64,000 bases of DNA from Pseudomonadales bacterium. GTDB lineage: Bacteria; Pseudomonadota; Gammaproteobacteria; Pseudomonadales; Halieaceae. Shown piece after piece: positions 15,754 through 29,287 of this stretch. Location: NCBI GenBank assembly GCA_024234675.1, contig JACKNU010000001.1:248001-312000 (forward strand), read 5' to 3'. Below the pieces are notes generated by a model. The model searched no databases, was not told where the DNA came from, and worked only from the letters and a program-made list of their open reading frames with translations. The position numbers and the translations under genes are program-made. The stretch's first letter is position 1. The number at the start of each line of letters is the position of its first letter.

Positions 15754-17029
15754 GCAGTCACTCGCGCAGTGGCTGCAGCGGCTGGAAGGGCTTCATCCCA
15801 GGGCCATTGAGCTCGGCCTGGCGCGTGTGGCCTCGGTGGCCGCGGCGCTGGACCTGCTGCCAGTGGCGGTGCCGGTTGTCAGCGTGGCGGGCACCAACGG
15901 CAAGGGTTCGACGGTCGCGGTGCTGGAGGCCTTGCTCGGTGGTTCGGGGCGGCTCGCGGGGGTGTACACCTCCCCGCATATACTGCGCTTCAACGAGCGT
16001 ATACGGGTGGGAGGGGTAGAGGTCAGTGACGAGGAGATCGTTGCCGCCTTTGAGAGGATAGACAGTGCCCGCGGTTCCACCAGTCTTACCTATTTTGAGT
16101 TTGCCACCCTCGCGGCCCTGCTGGTGTTTCGCGCGCGGCAGGTGGAGGTGATGGTGCTGGAGGTGGGCCTGGGCGGACGCCTGGACGCGGTGAATATCGT
16201 CGACCCGACGGTGGCCGTGATCACCCGCATCGACCTGGACCACCAGGACTGGCTGGGCGATAACCGCGACAGCATCGCCAGGGAAAAGGCCGGTATAATG
16301 CGCGCGGGCAGGGCGGTGGTGATCGGCGACCCCGAGCCCCCCGCCGCGCTGCTGGACTGTGCGGCGACAGTGGGGGCGCAGCCCGTGCTGTGCCTGGGGC
16401 ATGACTTTGGCTTCGAACCGGGCCAGGCAGGCAGCTGGCGAGGACGCATCGGGGCCAGGATCCTGCCCGCCCTGCCGCGGGGACCGCTGTTGCCGGAGAA
16501 TGTCTGCAGCGCGCTGCAGGCGGCGAGCCTGCTGGGCGTGGAGGCGGCTGATGGCCAGCTGCCGGAACTGCTGCGACACGCCGGCCCCAGGGGGCGCTGC
16601 GAGCTGTGGGTGAGCGCCGGGCGGGAATATCTGCTGGACGTGGCACACAACCCGGCAGCGGTACAGAAAATGGTTGAATATAGTTCACTAAATCATTGTA
16701 AAGGAAAGACTATTTCTCTTTTTTCGGTCATGGCTGATAAGGATATCCAGGCGATGATCGCGGCGGCAGGCGATCACTTCGAGGCCTGGTTCGTGGCCGG
16801 TCAGCCGGACAATCCGCGGGCTGCGACCGGCGCGGACATTGCCGCCGCCCTGTATGCGGCGGGGCAGGGCATGGTCAGCGTCAGCAAAAACCTGCGCCAG
16901 GCCCTGCGCCGGGCCCAGGGTGTGATGCGCACCGGCGACAGGCTGGTGGTATTCGGCTCCTTTACCACTGTCGCCGGGGTATTGCCCCTGCTGGAAACAG
17001 GGCCGGGCGGGATGCGGGAGAGCCTGTGA
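15746..17029 (+). CDS. folC: Bifunctional folylpolyglutamate / dihydrofolate synthase
   Basis: Adds glutamate to dihydropteroate and to tetrahydrofolates in the cytoplasm. The 427 residues carry the Mur-ligase-type P-loop VAGTNGKGST (about 47-56), the folate-specific GVYTSPHILRFNERIR, and the EVGLGGRLDAVN motif with the metal Glu. Overlaps accD and dedD at both ends. Within it, bases 16671-16730 are only 30% GC against roughly two-thirds in the flanks, but the encoded segment (about residues 309-329, ending MADKDI) sits where the family expects it. Confidence 0.94.
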   Translation: MVKQSLAQWLQRLEGLHPRAIELGLARVASVAAALDLLPVAVPVVSVAGTNGKGSTVAVLEALLGGSGRLAGVYTSPHILRFNERIRVGGVEVSDEEIVAAFERIDSARGSTSLTYFEFATLAALLVFRARQVEVMVLEVGLGGRLDAVNIVDPTVAVITRIDLDHQDWLGDNRDSIAREKAGIMRAGRAVVIGDPEPPAALLDCAATVGAQPVLCLGHDFGFEPGQAGSWRGRIGARILPALPRGPLLPENVCSALQAASLLGVEAADGQLPELLRHAGPRGRCELWVSAGREYLLDVAHNPAAVQKMVEYSSLNHCKGKTISLFSVMADKDIQAMIAAAGDHFEAWFVAGQPDNPRAATGADIAAALYAAGQGMVSVSKNLRQALRRAQGVMRTGDRLVVFGSFTTVAGVLPLLETGPGGMRESL

Positions 17030-17676
17030 ACGATATTCTCAAACAGCGGCTGGTTGGCGCCCTGATCCTGGTTGCCCTGGGCGTGGTGTTCTGGCCGATC
17101 ATTTTTGTCGAGCCGGGTGCTCGCGTCGAGCCGGGGCAAGTGAGTACACCGCCGCGGCCTGCGGTGGACACCAGCCCCATAGAGCCGCCGCAGCTCGAGC
17201 GCTGGCGCGCTTCCACCGAGAGCTATGAAGAGGTTGAGGAGGTTGCGGCGACGGACGACGAGCTACTGGCCGGGACCGAAGCGGCCCCCGCGGCGACCCC
17301 GCAGCCGGAACAGGGCGGTGACGAGGCCGCAGTCGTCGAGGCCGCAGTCGTCGAGCCCGCGCCAGCCGCCCCTGTCGCTGCCGTGCAGGCGCGCAGCAGT
17401 GCCCCGGAGGCGCCGGCGCTGGATGCCAATGGCGTGCCGGTGGCCTGGAGCCTGCAGGTGGCCACCGTGAGCAGCGCAGCCAAGGCCGAGGAACTGCGAC
17501 AGCAGCTGCAGTCCATGCAGGAAAAAGCCTATGTCCGCAAGCTCGAGCGCGGCGACCGGGATCTGTACCGGGTTTTCGTGGGGCCCAAATTCGAGCGCGC
17601 CCAACTGGAGCAGACGCGGGCCCGCGTCGACGCCCGCTTCGGGGTTGAATCGCTGATAGTCAGGTACCTGCCCTGA
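17026..17676 (+). CDS. dedD: DedD-like SPOR-domain septal protein
   Basis: 216 residues: a short cytoplasmic start, one membrane helix (residues 9-29, LVGALILVALGVVFWPIIFV), a Pro/Ala/Glu-rich periplasmic linker, and a C-terminal SPOR domain (about 145-216, WSLQVATVSSAAKAEELRQQLQ...YRVFVGPKF). SPOR domains bind denuded peptidoglycan at the division site. GTG start overlaps the folC stop by 4 bases, and cvpA begins on the last base of its stop. The linker has a 15-bp tandem duplication (17326-17355) encoding AAVVE twice. Confidence 0.88.
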   Translation: MNDILKQRLVGALILVALGVVFWPIIFVEPGARVEPGQVSTPPRPAVDTSPIEPPQLERWRASTESYEEVEEVAATDDELLAGTEAAPAATPQPEQGGDEAAVVEAAVVEPAPAAPVAAVQARSSAPEAPALDANGVPVAWSLQVATVSSAAKAEELRQQLQSMQEKAYVRKLERGDRDLYRVFVGPKFERAQLEQTRARVDARFGVESLIVRYLP

Positions 17677-18191
17677 TGTTTGCCTTCTCGCAGTTCGGGG
17701 CGGTGGACTGGGTCATCGTCGTGGTGCTGGTGGTCTCGGTGCTGCTCAGCCTGTGGCGGGGGTTCGTGCGCGAGGCGCTGTCCCTGGCGGGTTGGGTGCT
17801 GGCCTTCATCGTCGCCAACCTGTTCGTGGACCAGATGGCCAGTGAACTGGCGGGGGCCATAAACAATGTCACCGGGCGCTACGTGGCGGCTTATGCCATC
17901 CTGTTTGTGGGCACACTGGCGGCCTCTACCGTGCTCACCTACCTGGCGGCGCAGCTGGTGAAGGCCACCGGGCTCAGCTTGCTGGACCGCTTGCTGGGTA
18001 CCGTGTTCGGTTTTGCGCGGGGTGTGATCCTGATACTGGTCTGTGTTTTTATCCTGCGCCAGCTGGTGTCCCCCACTGACCTGCTGTGGCTGGACCAGTC
18101 CCAGCTTATGCCCCATCTGGACATGCTGGGACGCTGGGCACGGTCACTGTTTAACGATGCCGGCGGGCAGTTGCCCCAGTTGACTAGCTGA
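17676..18191 (+). CDS. cvpA: CvpA family membrane protein
   Basis: 171 residues with four predicted membrane segments (starting VDWVIVVVLVVSVLLSLWRGF, then WVLAFIVANLF, YAILFVGTLAASTVLTYLAA, VILILVCVFILRQ). In E. coli cvpA precedes purF and affects colicin V production and bile resistance; its molecular role is still unsettled. Here it keeps that position, 27 bases before purF, and shares its first base with the dedD stop codon. Confidence 0.92.
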   Translation: MFAFSQFGAVDWVIVVVLVVSVLLSLWRGFVREALSLAGWVLAFIVANLFVDQMASELAGAINNVTGRYVAAYAILFVGTLAASTVLTYLAAQLVKATGLSLLDRLLGTVFGFARGVILILVCVFILRQLVSPTDLLWLDQSQLMPHLDMLGRWARSLFNDAGGQLPQLTS

Positions 18192-18218
18192 ATTGAATTG
18201 CGATGAGGTGTTGAGCCG

Positions 18219-19739
18219 ATGTGTGGCCTGGTTGGAATGGTTGGGAAAACCGATGTTGCCCCCGAGATCTACGATGCGTTGACGATGCTGCAGCATCGCG
18301 GCCAGGACGCTGCGGGGATCATGACCTGCAGCGGCGGTCGGTTTGCCCAGCGCAAGAGCGAGGGCCTGGTGCGGGACGTGTTCCGCCAGCACCATATGCA
18401 GATGCTGCGCGGTACTGTCGGCATCGGCCACGTGCGCTACCCGACCGCGGGCAGTTCCGGCGCAGCCCTGGCCCAGCCGTTCTATGTGAACTCCCCCTAC
18501 GGTATCGCCCTGGCACACAACGGCAACCTGACCAATTCCGAGCAATTGGCGCAGGAACTGTTCCAGGACGATTTGCGCCACCTCAATACCGACTCGGACT
18601 CCGAGGTACTGCTCAATGTCTTCGCCCACGAACTGCAGACCCTGGGCAAGCTGAGCCCAACCCCCGAGGACGTATTCACGGCGGTCTCCGCGGTGCACCA
18701 GCGCTGTCGCGGCGGCTATGCCGCCGTGGGACTGGTGGTCAATTACGGTGTGGTCGCTTTTCGCGATCCGCTGGGCATTCGCCCCCTGGTGGTGGGCGTG
18801 CGCGACAACGGCCGCGGCGAGGAATACATGGTGGCCTCGGAGAGCGTGGCCCTGGATGTACTGGGCTTTACCCTGTTGGGGGACGTGGCGCCGGGAGAGG
18901 CCGTATTCATCGATATGCAGGGCCAGTTGCACAGGCGCCAGTGCGCCCGGGAAACCAGCCTGCACCCCTGTATTTTCGAACATGTGTATTTCGCCCGCCC
19001 GGACTCACTGATGGACGAGATATCGATTTACAAGACCCGCATGCGCCAGGGTGAAGCACTGGGCAGGAAGATACAACGGCTGCGACCGGACCTGCATATA
19101 GACGTGGTTATTCCCATTCCCGATACCAGTCGCATCGCCGCCCAGTCCATGGCCTACGAACTGGATATCAAGTTCCGCGAGGGGCTGATGAAAAATCGCT
19201 ACATAGGCCGTACCTTCATCATGCCGGGGCAGAGCCAGCGCAAGAAGTCGGTGCGCCAGAAACTCAACCCGGTACCGCTGGAGTTCGAGGGCAAGAACGT
19301 CATGCTGGTGGATGACTCCATCGTGCGCGGTACCACCTGCCGGCAGATTATCCAGATGGCGCGTGACGCCGGCGCCGCCCAGGTGTATTTCGCGTCCGCG
19401 GCGCCGGCGGTGCGCTTTCCCAATGTGTACGGCATCGACATGCCCTCCGCATCGGAACTGATAGCCCACGGCAGGACGGATGAGGAAGTCTGCGAACTGA
19501 TCGGCGCCGACTGGCTGGTGTACCAGGATCTCGACGACCTGGTGAGCTGTTCCATGGAGGGCAACCCCGGCGTAGACGGCTTTGACTGCTCGGTATTCGA
19601 CGGCAACTACATAACCGGCGATGTCGACCAGAATTACCTTGATCGGGTGGAATCGCTGCGCAATGATGATGCCCAGACGCAACGCCGCGCGGCGCTCCAG
19701 CAGGATGGCGCCCTGGTCGGTATCCATAACGACGCTTGA
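18219..19739 (+). CDS. purF: Amidophosphoribosyltransferase
   Basis: First committed step of purine synthesis: PRPP plus glutamine to phosphoribosylamine. The 506-residue protein starts MCGLVG, so Cys2 becomes the N-terminal nucleophile of the Ntn glutaminase domain after Met removal. The phosphoribosyltransferase part shows VIPIPDTSRIAAQSMA and the PRPP loop VMLVDDSIVRGTT. It follows cvpA, and metZ starts 10 bases after it. No PurR-type operator is apparent upstream because the genes are packed. Confidence 0.96.
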   Translation: MCGLVGMVGKTDVAPEIYDALTMLQHRGQDAAGIMTCSGGRFAQRKSEGLVRDVFRQHHMQMLRGTVGIGHVRYPTAGSSGAALAQPFYVNSPYGIALAHNGNLTNSEQLAQELFQDDLRHLNTDSDSEVLLNVFAHELQTLGKLSPTPEDVFTAVSAVHQRCRGGYAAVGLVVNYGVVAFRDPLGIRPLVVGVRDNGRGEEYMVASESVALDVLGFTLLGDVAPGEAVFIDMQGQLHRRQCARETSLHPCIFEHVYFARPDSLMDEISIYKTRMRQGEALGRKIQRLRPDLHIDVVIPIPDTSRIAAQSMAYELDIKFREGLMKNRYIGRTFIMPGQSQRKKSVRQKLNPVPLEFEGKNVMLVDDSIVRGTTCRQIIQMARDAGAAQVYFASAAPAVRFPNVYGIDMPSASELIAHGRTDEEVCELIGADWLVYQDLDDLVSCSMEGNPGVDGFDCSVFDGNYITGDVDQNYLDRVESLRNDDAQTQRRAALQQDGALVGIHNDA

Positions 19740-19749
19740 AACAAATACT

Positions 19750-20952
19750 ATGACTGACGAAAAAGAGTCCGGCGCGCTGCAAGGCGCCCACCTCGACACA
19801 CTGGCTGTGCGCGCCGGTATCGCCCGCACCGGCGAGGGGGAGCACTCGGAACCGATTTTCCTCACCTCCAGCTACGTGTTCGACAACGCCGCCGACGCTG
19901 CTGCGCGCTTTGCCGGGACCGCCGGCGGCAATGTGTATTCACGCTACACCAACCCCAGCGTGCGCAGCTTTGAACAGCGGATCGCCGCGCTGGAAGGCGG
20001 GGAGAGCGCCGTGGGCACCGCCTCCGGCATGGCGGCGATACTCAGCACCTGCATGGCGCTGCTGAAGCGCGGCGACCATGTGGTGTGTTCGCGGGACGTG
20101 TTCGGTACCACCGTAAACCTGTTTTCCAGGTATATGGAGAAGTTCGGCGTGGAGGTCAGCTTCGTGCCCCTGCTGCAGCTGGATGCGTGGCGGGACGCGC
20201 TGCGCGCCAATACCGCGATGCTGTTCGTGGAAACACCATCCAACCCGCTGTGTGAGGTGGCCGACCTGGCGGCCCTGTCGGCCCTCGCCCGGGACAATGG
20301 GGCGCTGCTGGTGGTGGACAACTGTTTCTGTACACCGGCCCTGCAGACGCCACTGGCGCTGGGCGCGGATATCGTGGTGCATTCGGCCACCAAGTACCTG
20401 GACGGCCAGGGTCGCTGCGTGGGGGGCGCCGTGGTGGGCTCAGCCGCGCTGATGGAAGAGGTCATGACTTTCCTGCGTACCTGTGGGCCCACCATGAGCG
20501 CCTTCAACGCCTGGGTGTTCCTGAAAGGCCTGGAGACCCTGCGCCTGCGCATGGAGGCCCACAGCCGCAGCGCCCTGGAACTGGCGACCTGGTTGCAGCA
20601 ACAACCGGCGGTGGAGCAGGTGTTCTACGCGGGCCTGCCCGACCACCCGGGCCACGAGTTGGCCTGCAGGCAGCAGCGCGCCTTTGGCGGGGTGCTGTCC
20701 TTCAAGGTGCAGGGCGGCCGGCAGCAGGCCTGGGATTTTATCGATGCGGTGCGCATCATGTCCCTGACCGCCAATCTCGGGGACGCCAAGACCACCATCG
20801 TGCACCCGGCCTCCACTACCCACGGCCGGCTCACTGCGCAGCAGCGGGAAGAGGCCGGCATTGGTGACAACCTGGTGCGGGTGGCGGTGGGCCTGGAACA
20901 TGTAGATGACCTGCGGGCCGACCTGCAACGCGGGTTCGCCGCGCTGGGCTGA
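19750..20952 (+). CDS. metZ: O-succinylhomoserine sulfhydrylase
   Basis: PLP enzyme that turns O-succinylhomoserine and sulfide into homocysteine for methionine synthesis (direct sulfhydrylation). The 400 residues belong to the Cys/Met metabolism PLP family: YSRYTNPSVRSFEQRIAALE, VHSATKYLDGQG with Schiff-base K215, and KTTIVHPASTTH. Its placement directly after purF is the Pseudomonas metZ position, which favours this call over cystathionine gamma-synthase. The true start is 19750 (MTDEKESG); upstream in-frame codons belong to purF in another frame. Confidence 0.92.
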   Translation: MTDEKESGALQGAHLDTLAVRAGIARTGEGEHSEPIFLTSSYVFDNAADAAARFAGTAGGNVYSRYTNPSVRSFEQRIAALEGGESAVGTASGMAAILSTCMALLKRGDHVVCSRDVFGTTVNLFSRYMEKFGVEVSFVPLLQLDAWRDALRANTAMLFVETPSNPLCEVADLAALSALARDNGALLVVDNCFCTPALQTPLALGADIVVHSATKYLDGQGRCVGGAVVGSAALMEEVMTFLRTCGPTMSAFNAWVFLKGLETLRLRMEAHSRSALELATWLQQQPAVEQVFYAGLPDHPGHELACRQQRAFGGVLSFKVQGGRQQAWDFIDAVRIMSLTANLGDAKTTIVHPASTTHGRLTAQQREEAGIGDNLVRVAVGLEHVDDLRADLQRGFAALG

Positions 20953-20988
20953 CAGCGCGCGCAACACACTGGATTCGGGACCGGGGCA

Positions 20989-21918
<930 letters not shown>

Positions 21919-21921
21919 GCC

Positions 21922-22920
21922 ATGGTGAAAGGCCGTCGCAGTACGACCGGGCAGGATTTCAGGCAGCGCCTGCGGCAGCGTTTTCGCAGCTGGGTAAACC
22001 GGCGCATTCCCCCGGCCCGTGTGGTTACCCTGGACCAGAAGCGCATTTTTATCTTTCCCTCGGGGACCGGCCTGTTTTTCGGTGCCTGCCTGCTGCTGAT
22101 GTTGCTGGTGGCGATCAACTACCAGAACAACATGAGTTATGCGTTGACCTTCCTGCTCGCCACCCTGTTCATCGTGGCGACGCTGCATACCTACGCCAAC
22201 CTGTCCGGCCTGACCCTGCGTGCGGTGCGCGCGGCAGCGGTATTCCCCGGGCAGCAATCCGAGTTTGTGCTGCAACTGGAGCGCGGCGATTCCCGCGAGC
22301 GTTTTGCCCTGCACCTGCAGTGGCCCGGCAGCAACGAGACCCTGGTCAACCTGGTGGAGGAAGACAGTGCCCAGGTACACCTGCACCTGCCGGTGGGCGA
22401 ACGCGGCTGGTACAGCCCGGGACGACTGCGACTGGAGTCCACCTATCCGCTGGGTCTGTTGCGTTGCTGGACCTGGGTCGACCTGGACCTGTGCGCCATG
22501 GTCTATCCGCGTCCACTGGCGTCAGCGGAGCTGCCGGGCCTGGCCAGCGACCAGCCCGACGGCGCCGCCGTGCCCGCCCTGGGCAGTGATGATTTTTACG
22601 GTTTCCGGGACTACCGCAGTGGCGACTCCCTGCGCCAGATTCACTGGAAGGGGCTGGCGCGGGGTATGGCGCCCCAGTCCAAGCAGTACGGCGCCTATGC
22701 CAGTCGCAGCGCCTGGCTGGACTGGGAGATGTTCCCGGGGGTGGGGGTCGAGCAGCGCCTCTCGCATCTGTGCCATTGGGCCCTGGAGTTCGAGGGGCGC
22801 GGCGAGGAGTACGGCCTGCACATGCCCGGCGTCCGCATCGAGCCGGGCACCGGGGAGCGGCATCGCGACCGTGTGCTGCAGGCGCTGGCCCTGTACGGCG
22901 TAGTGGGCAGGCCGGCGTGA
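21922..22920 (+). CDS. DUF58 domain protein
   Basis: 332 residues. An N-terminal basic stretch is followed by two membrane helices (about 45-90, TGLFFGACLLLMLLVAINYQ and MSYALTFLLATLFIVATL), then a cytoplasmic domain with the DUF58 signature FRDYRSGDSLRQIHWKGLARG (about 230-250). DUF58 proteins are VWA-related but lack a full MIDAS, and accompany MoxR ATPases. The 3' end overlaps the transglutaminase GTG by 4 bases, implying coupled translation. Molecular role unknown. Confidence 0.88.
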   Translation: MVKGRRSTTGQDFRQRLRQRFRSWVNRRIPPARVVTLDQKRIFIFPSGTGLFFGACLLLMLLVAINYQNNMSYALTFLLATLFIVATLHTYANLSGLTLRAVRAAAVFPGQQSEFVLQLERGDSRERFALHLQWPGSNETLVNLVEEDSAQVHLHLPVGERGWYSPGRLRLESTYPLGLLRCWTWVDLDLCAMVYPRPLASAELPGLASDQPDGAAVPALGSDDFYGFRDYRSGDSLRQIHWKGLARGMAPQSKQYGAYASRSAWLDWEMFPGVGVEQRLSHLCHWALEFEGRGEEYGLHMPGVRIEPGTGERHRDRVLQALALYGVVGRPA

Positions 22921-24928
22921 AGCCCGACCAGCAGGTGCCCCGCAATGCGCTGGTGTGGATTATCATCAGCCTGTTTACCCTGGTTGCACCCCATGCGGAG
23001 CGGCTGCCCCTGTGGGTGCTGGCCGTCTACCTGTTCGCCGCCGGCTGGCGCATCATGGTCTACCAGGGCCGCTGGTCTTTTCCCGGGCGGCTGGTAAAAA
23101 CGGCGCTGATTGTCGCCGGCTTTTCCGGCATCTACCTCAGCTATGGATCATTGCTGGGCCTGGAGCCGACCATAGCCCTGCTGCTCACCGCCTTCGCCCT
23201 GAAACTGGTCGAGTTGCACCGGCGCAAGGATGCCTACGTGCTGTTGTTCCTGGGCTATTTTATCTGCATTACCGAGTTCCTGTTCAGCCAGGACCTGCTG
23301 GTGGTGCTGTACTCGCTGTTCAATGTCGTGCTGGTGACCACGGCGCTGGTGGCCCTGCACCGCCCCGGCGAGCACCAGTTCAACCGCAAGACCATCCGGC
23401 TGGCAAGCATCCTGGTACTGCAGTCGCTGCCCTTGATGCTGGTGCTGTTCTTCCTGTTTCCGCGCATAGGGCCCCTGTGGACGGTACCCATCAAGAGCCA
23501 CACCGCCAAAACCGGGGTCAGCGACTTCATGCGGCCCGGTGATATTTCCCGCCTGGGCAAGTCCGACGAGGTGGCGTTCAGGGTGCAATTCGATGGCGAC
23601 ATACCGCCCCAGTCGTCGCTGTACTGGCGCGGTCTGGTGTTCAGCCGCCTGGAGGAGGGCGCCTGGCGCAGCCTGCGCTATTACGATATCCCCGCCAGCG
23701 AGCGCCGCCCGCCACCGGTGGCGATCCAGGGCGAGCCGCTGGGTTACCAGGTCATCATGGCGCCCACCCAGCAGAACTGGCTGTACAGCCTGCGCTACGC
23801 CCGCCCCGTGACGCCGGGGGTGATGAGCAGCGCCGATTACCTGCTGTTCTCGCCGACAGAGGTGGAGGATGAGCGCCTGTACCGGGTGCAATCCTGGCCC
23901 GACGCGGTGCTGGATGCCACCCTGTCGGACTGGCGTCGGGAGATCGACCTGCGCCTGCCCGCCGGTGAGAACCCCCGGACTCTCGCCCTGGCAGCGCAGT
24001 TGCGCGCCCGCGCCGGCGACGATGCCGAACTGGTGCAGGCGGTGCTGGAGATGTTCTCCCGGCAGGCCTTCGGTTATACCCTGGAGCCGCCGCTGCTGCC
24101 GTCCCGGGACCAGGTGGACGCTTTCCTGTTCCAGTCCCGGCTGGGTTTTTGCGAGCATTTCGCGGCGGCCTTCGTTACCCTGATGCGCGCCGCGGGCGTG
24201 CCCGCCCGGGTAGTGGCGGGCTACCAGGGGGGCGAGATCAACCCCCTGAATCGCACCGTTATCGTGCACCAGTTCGACGCCCACGCCTGGGCAGAGGTCT
24301 GGCTGGAGGGCGAGGGCTGGGTGCGGGTAGACCCGACCGCGGCGGTGGCGCCCGAGCGCATCGAGTGGGGACTGGAACAGGCGATGGAGGGCGAGGGCAG
24401 CTTCCTGAGCGATTCGCCCCTGTCGCCGCTGCGCTATCGCGGGATCGCCTGGCTCAATACCCTGCGGCTGCGCTACGACGCGCTTACCTGGCGCTGGCAG
24501 AGCTGGGTGGTGGGTTTTGACCGGGCGGAACAGTTCCGTCTGCTGAACAAGGCCTTTGACGGCATCAGCGCCCGCAAATTCATGGCGGTGCTACTGGCCA
24601 GCGGCCTGCTGGTGTTGGGCCCCGTGGCGTTTACCCTGCTGCGCAAACGCCATCAGCACCAGCTCAGTGAGACGGATCGCTGTTACCTGCGCTTCTGCGA
24701 CCGTCTCGCCGGGGCCGGCGTCAGGCGCGAGCCGGGGGAACCGCCGCTGGTCTTTGCCGCCAGGGCGGCGCGGGAGCTGCCGGCGCTGGCGCCCGGTATC
24801 CAGCGCATAAGCGCGCTCTACGTGCAGCTGACCTACGCGCTGGAGCCCCCGGCAGACAGCGCCGCCCTGGCGGAGTTCAGGCGCGCCGTGCGGCAGTTTT
24901 CGCCCCCGGCACGCGCGGCCGCCGGATC

Positions 24929-24932
<4 letters not shown>
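22917..24932 (+). CDS. tgpA: TgpA-like membrane transglutaminase (DUF3488 / transglutaminase / DUF4129)
   Basis: 671 residues, the length of Pseudomonas TgpA. N-terminal helices span about residues 8-190 (DUF3488 region), a periplasmic transglutaminase-like core has catalytic C412 (LGFCEHFAAAF), H456 (DAHAWAEVW) and D472 (VRVDPTAAV), a further membrane helix lies near 562-582 (FMAVLLASGLLVLGPVAF), and a DUF4129-like cytoplasmic tail follows. TgpA is required for growth in P. aeruginosa and is thought to act on the cell envelope; its substrate is unknown. GTG start at 22917 overlaps the DUF58 stop. It meets acnA tail to tail, sharing 4 bases. Confidence 0.88.
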
Positions 24933-27646
<2,714 letters not shown>

Positions 27647-27737
27647 CTGCTTGTCCTCCTTTGCTGCCCCTGGCAGGTCTACGCGCCAAACGCCGTTGCG
27701 GATATTTACTATGCTAAGGATAGCAGGAGGGTATCAC

Positions 27738-29117
27738 ATGACCTTTACGACACAACGCGACAGCATGGGGGAGGTGCAGGTGCCGGCCGGCGCCCTCTAT
27801 GGTGCCCAGACCCAGCGGGCGATAGATAATGTCACCATTTCAGCGCGCACCATGCCGGCGCATTTCATCCGCTGCCTGGCGCAGGTCAAGCGCGCGGCCG
27901 CCCTGGCCAACGCGGCCTGCGGGGCCCTGGACGAAGCTATCGCCCGGGCCATTGCCGGGGCGGCGGAGCAGGTTGCGGGCGGCGCCTACGGCGACCAGTT
28001 CCCGGTGGGTGTATTCCAGACGGGCTCGGGTACCAGCTCCAATATGAATATGAACGAGGTGCTGGCGCGCCTGGCCAGCGACAGCGGCGGTCGCCAGGTG
28101 CACCCCAACGACCATGTCAACTGCAGCCAGAGCAGCAACGACGTGATTCCCAGCTGCATACAGGTCTCGGCGGCGCTGGCGCTGGAGCAGCAGCTGCGGC
28201 CGGCGCTGCAGGACCTGGACGAGGCCCTGAAACAGCGGATCGAGGAGCTGGGGAATACCGTGAAGACCGGTCGCACCCACCTGATGGATGCGCTGCCGAT
28301 AACCTTCGGTCAGGAAATGGGGGCCTGGGCCTACCAGCTGGAGGAATGCCAGGATCGCCTGGAAGCCCTGCAGCCGCGCTTGCGCGCCCTGCCCATAGGC
28401 GGGTCGGCGGTGGGCACCGGGGTCAATGTGCCGGCTGGATTTGCCGAGGAGGTCGTGGCAGCGCTGTCACAGCAGCTGGTATCGCAGTTCACCGCCTGCG
28501 GCAATCCCTTTGCCCGCATGGCCGGCCAGGACTGCGCCGTCGAGTGCTCTGCCTGCCTGCGGGCCGTGGCCCACGTGCTGGTGAAAATCAATACGGACCT
28601 GCGCTGGATGTCCTCGGGACCGCTGGCGGGGCTGGCGGAGATCCAGCTGCAGGCGCTGCAGCCCGGCTCATCCATCATGCCGGGCAAGGTCAATCCCATC
28701 CTGCCCGAGGCGGCCCTGATGGCGGCCACGGAGGTGATCGGCAACGACGCCACCATCGCCATGGCCGCGCGCTCCGGCAATTTCCAGTTGAACGTGATGC
28801 TGCCCCTGATCGCGGACAAGCTGCTGGGCAGTATCGCCTTGCTGGCCGGTGCCTGCGATGCCACGGCGAGCGCGGTGGCGGGCTTCACGGTCAACCATCA
28901 GCGCCTGCAGGCCAACCTGGCCCGCAACCCCATCCTGGTGACCGCCCTGAACGCGCGTATCGGCTACGACGCCGCGGCGGCGATAGCCAAGCGCGCCTAC
29001 GCCGAGCAGCGGCCCATTATCGAGGTGGCGGAGGAGGACACGGATATCTCCCGCGAGGAACTGGAGCGCCTGCTGGACCCGGCGCGGTTGACGGGGTTTA
29101 ACCAGGAGTCCGGGTAA
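27738..29117 (+). CDS. fumC: Class II fumarate hydratase
   Basis: Oxygen-stable, iron-free fumarase of the TCA cycle. 459 residues with QTGSGTSSNMNMNEV, the catalytic-site GRTHLMDALP, and the superfamily signature GSSIMPGKVNP carrying the catalytic serine loop. RBS AGGAGG lies 7 bases before the ATG at 27738; upstream in-frame codons overlap the acnA leader. Fumarase rather than aspartase is indicated by the length and loop sequences. It is flanked by the two aconitase genes. Confidence 0.94.
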   Translation: MTFTTQRDSMGEVQVPAGALYGAQTQRAIDNVTISARTMPAHFIRCLAQVKRAAALANAACGALDEAIARAIAGAAEQVAGGAYGDQFPVGVFQTGSGTSSNMNMNEVLARLASDSGGRQVHPNDHVNCSQSSNDVIPSCIQVSAALALEQQLRPALQDLDEALKQRIEELGNTVKTGRTHLMDALPITFGQEMGAWAYQLEECQDRLEALQPRLRALPIGGSAVGTGVNVPAGFAEEVVAALSQQLVSQFTACGNPFARMAGQDCAVECSACLRAVAHVLVKINTDLRWMSSGPLAGLAEIQLQALQPGSSIMPGKVNPILPEAALMAATEVIGNDATIAMAARSGNFQLNVMLPLIADKLLGSIALLAGACDATASAVAGFTVNHQRLQANLARNPILVTALNARIGYDAAAAIAKRAYAEQRPIIEVAEEDTDISREELERLLDPARLTGFNQESG

Positions 29118-29125
29118 CACCCCCT

Positions 29126-29195
29126 GTAGGGCCGAATTCATTCGGCCTCGGTGGGTGATGCTGGCGCCTCATTGGTCGAATGAATTCGACCCTAC
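29126..29195. repeat. REP-like palindromic element, copy 1
   Basis: A 70-base imperfect palindrome beginning GTAGGGCCGAATTCATTCGG and ending GGTCGAATGAATTCGACCC plus TAC. The two ends are near reverse complements and each contains an inner palindrome around GAATTC. It lies just after the fumC stop. Confidence 0.85.
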
Positions 29196-29207
29196 ATGTC
29201 CCTCTCC

Positions 29208-29277
29208 GTAGGGCCGAATTTATTCGGCCTCGGTGGGTGATGCTGGCGCCTCATTGGTCGAATGAATTCGACCCTAC
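29208..29277. repeat. REP-like palindromic element, copy 2
   Basis: 70 bases, nearly identical to copy 1, including the shared centre (CTCGGTGGGTGATGCTGGCG). The visible difference is one base in the left arm (GAATTT for GAATTC). The spacer between copies 1 and 2 is 12 bases. Confidence 0.85.
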
Positions 29278-29287
29278 AATACCCCCT

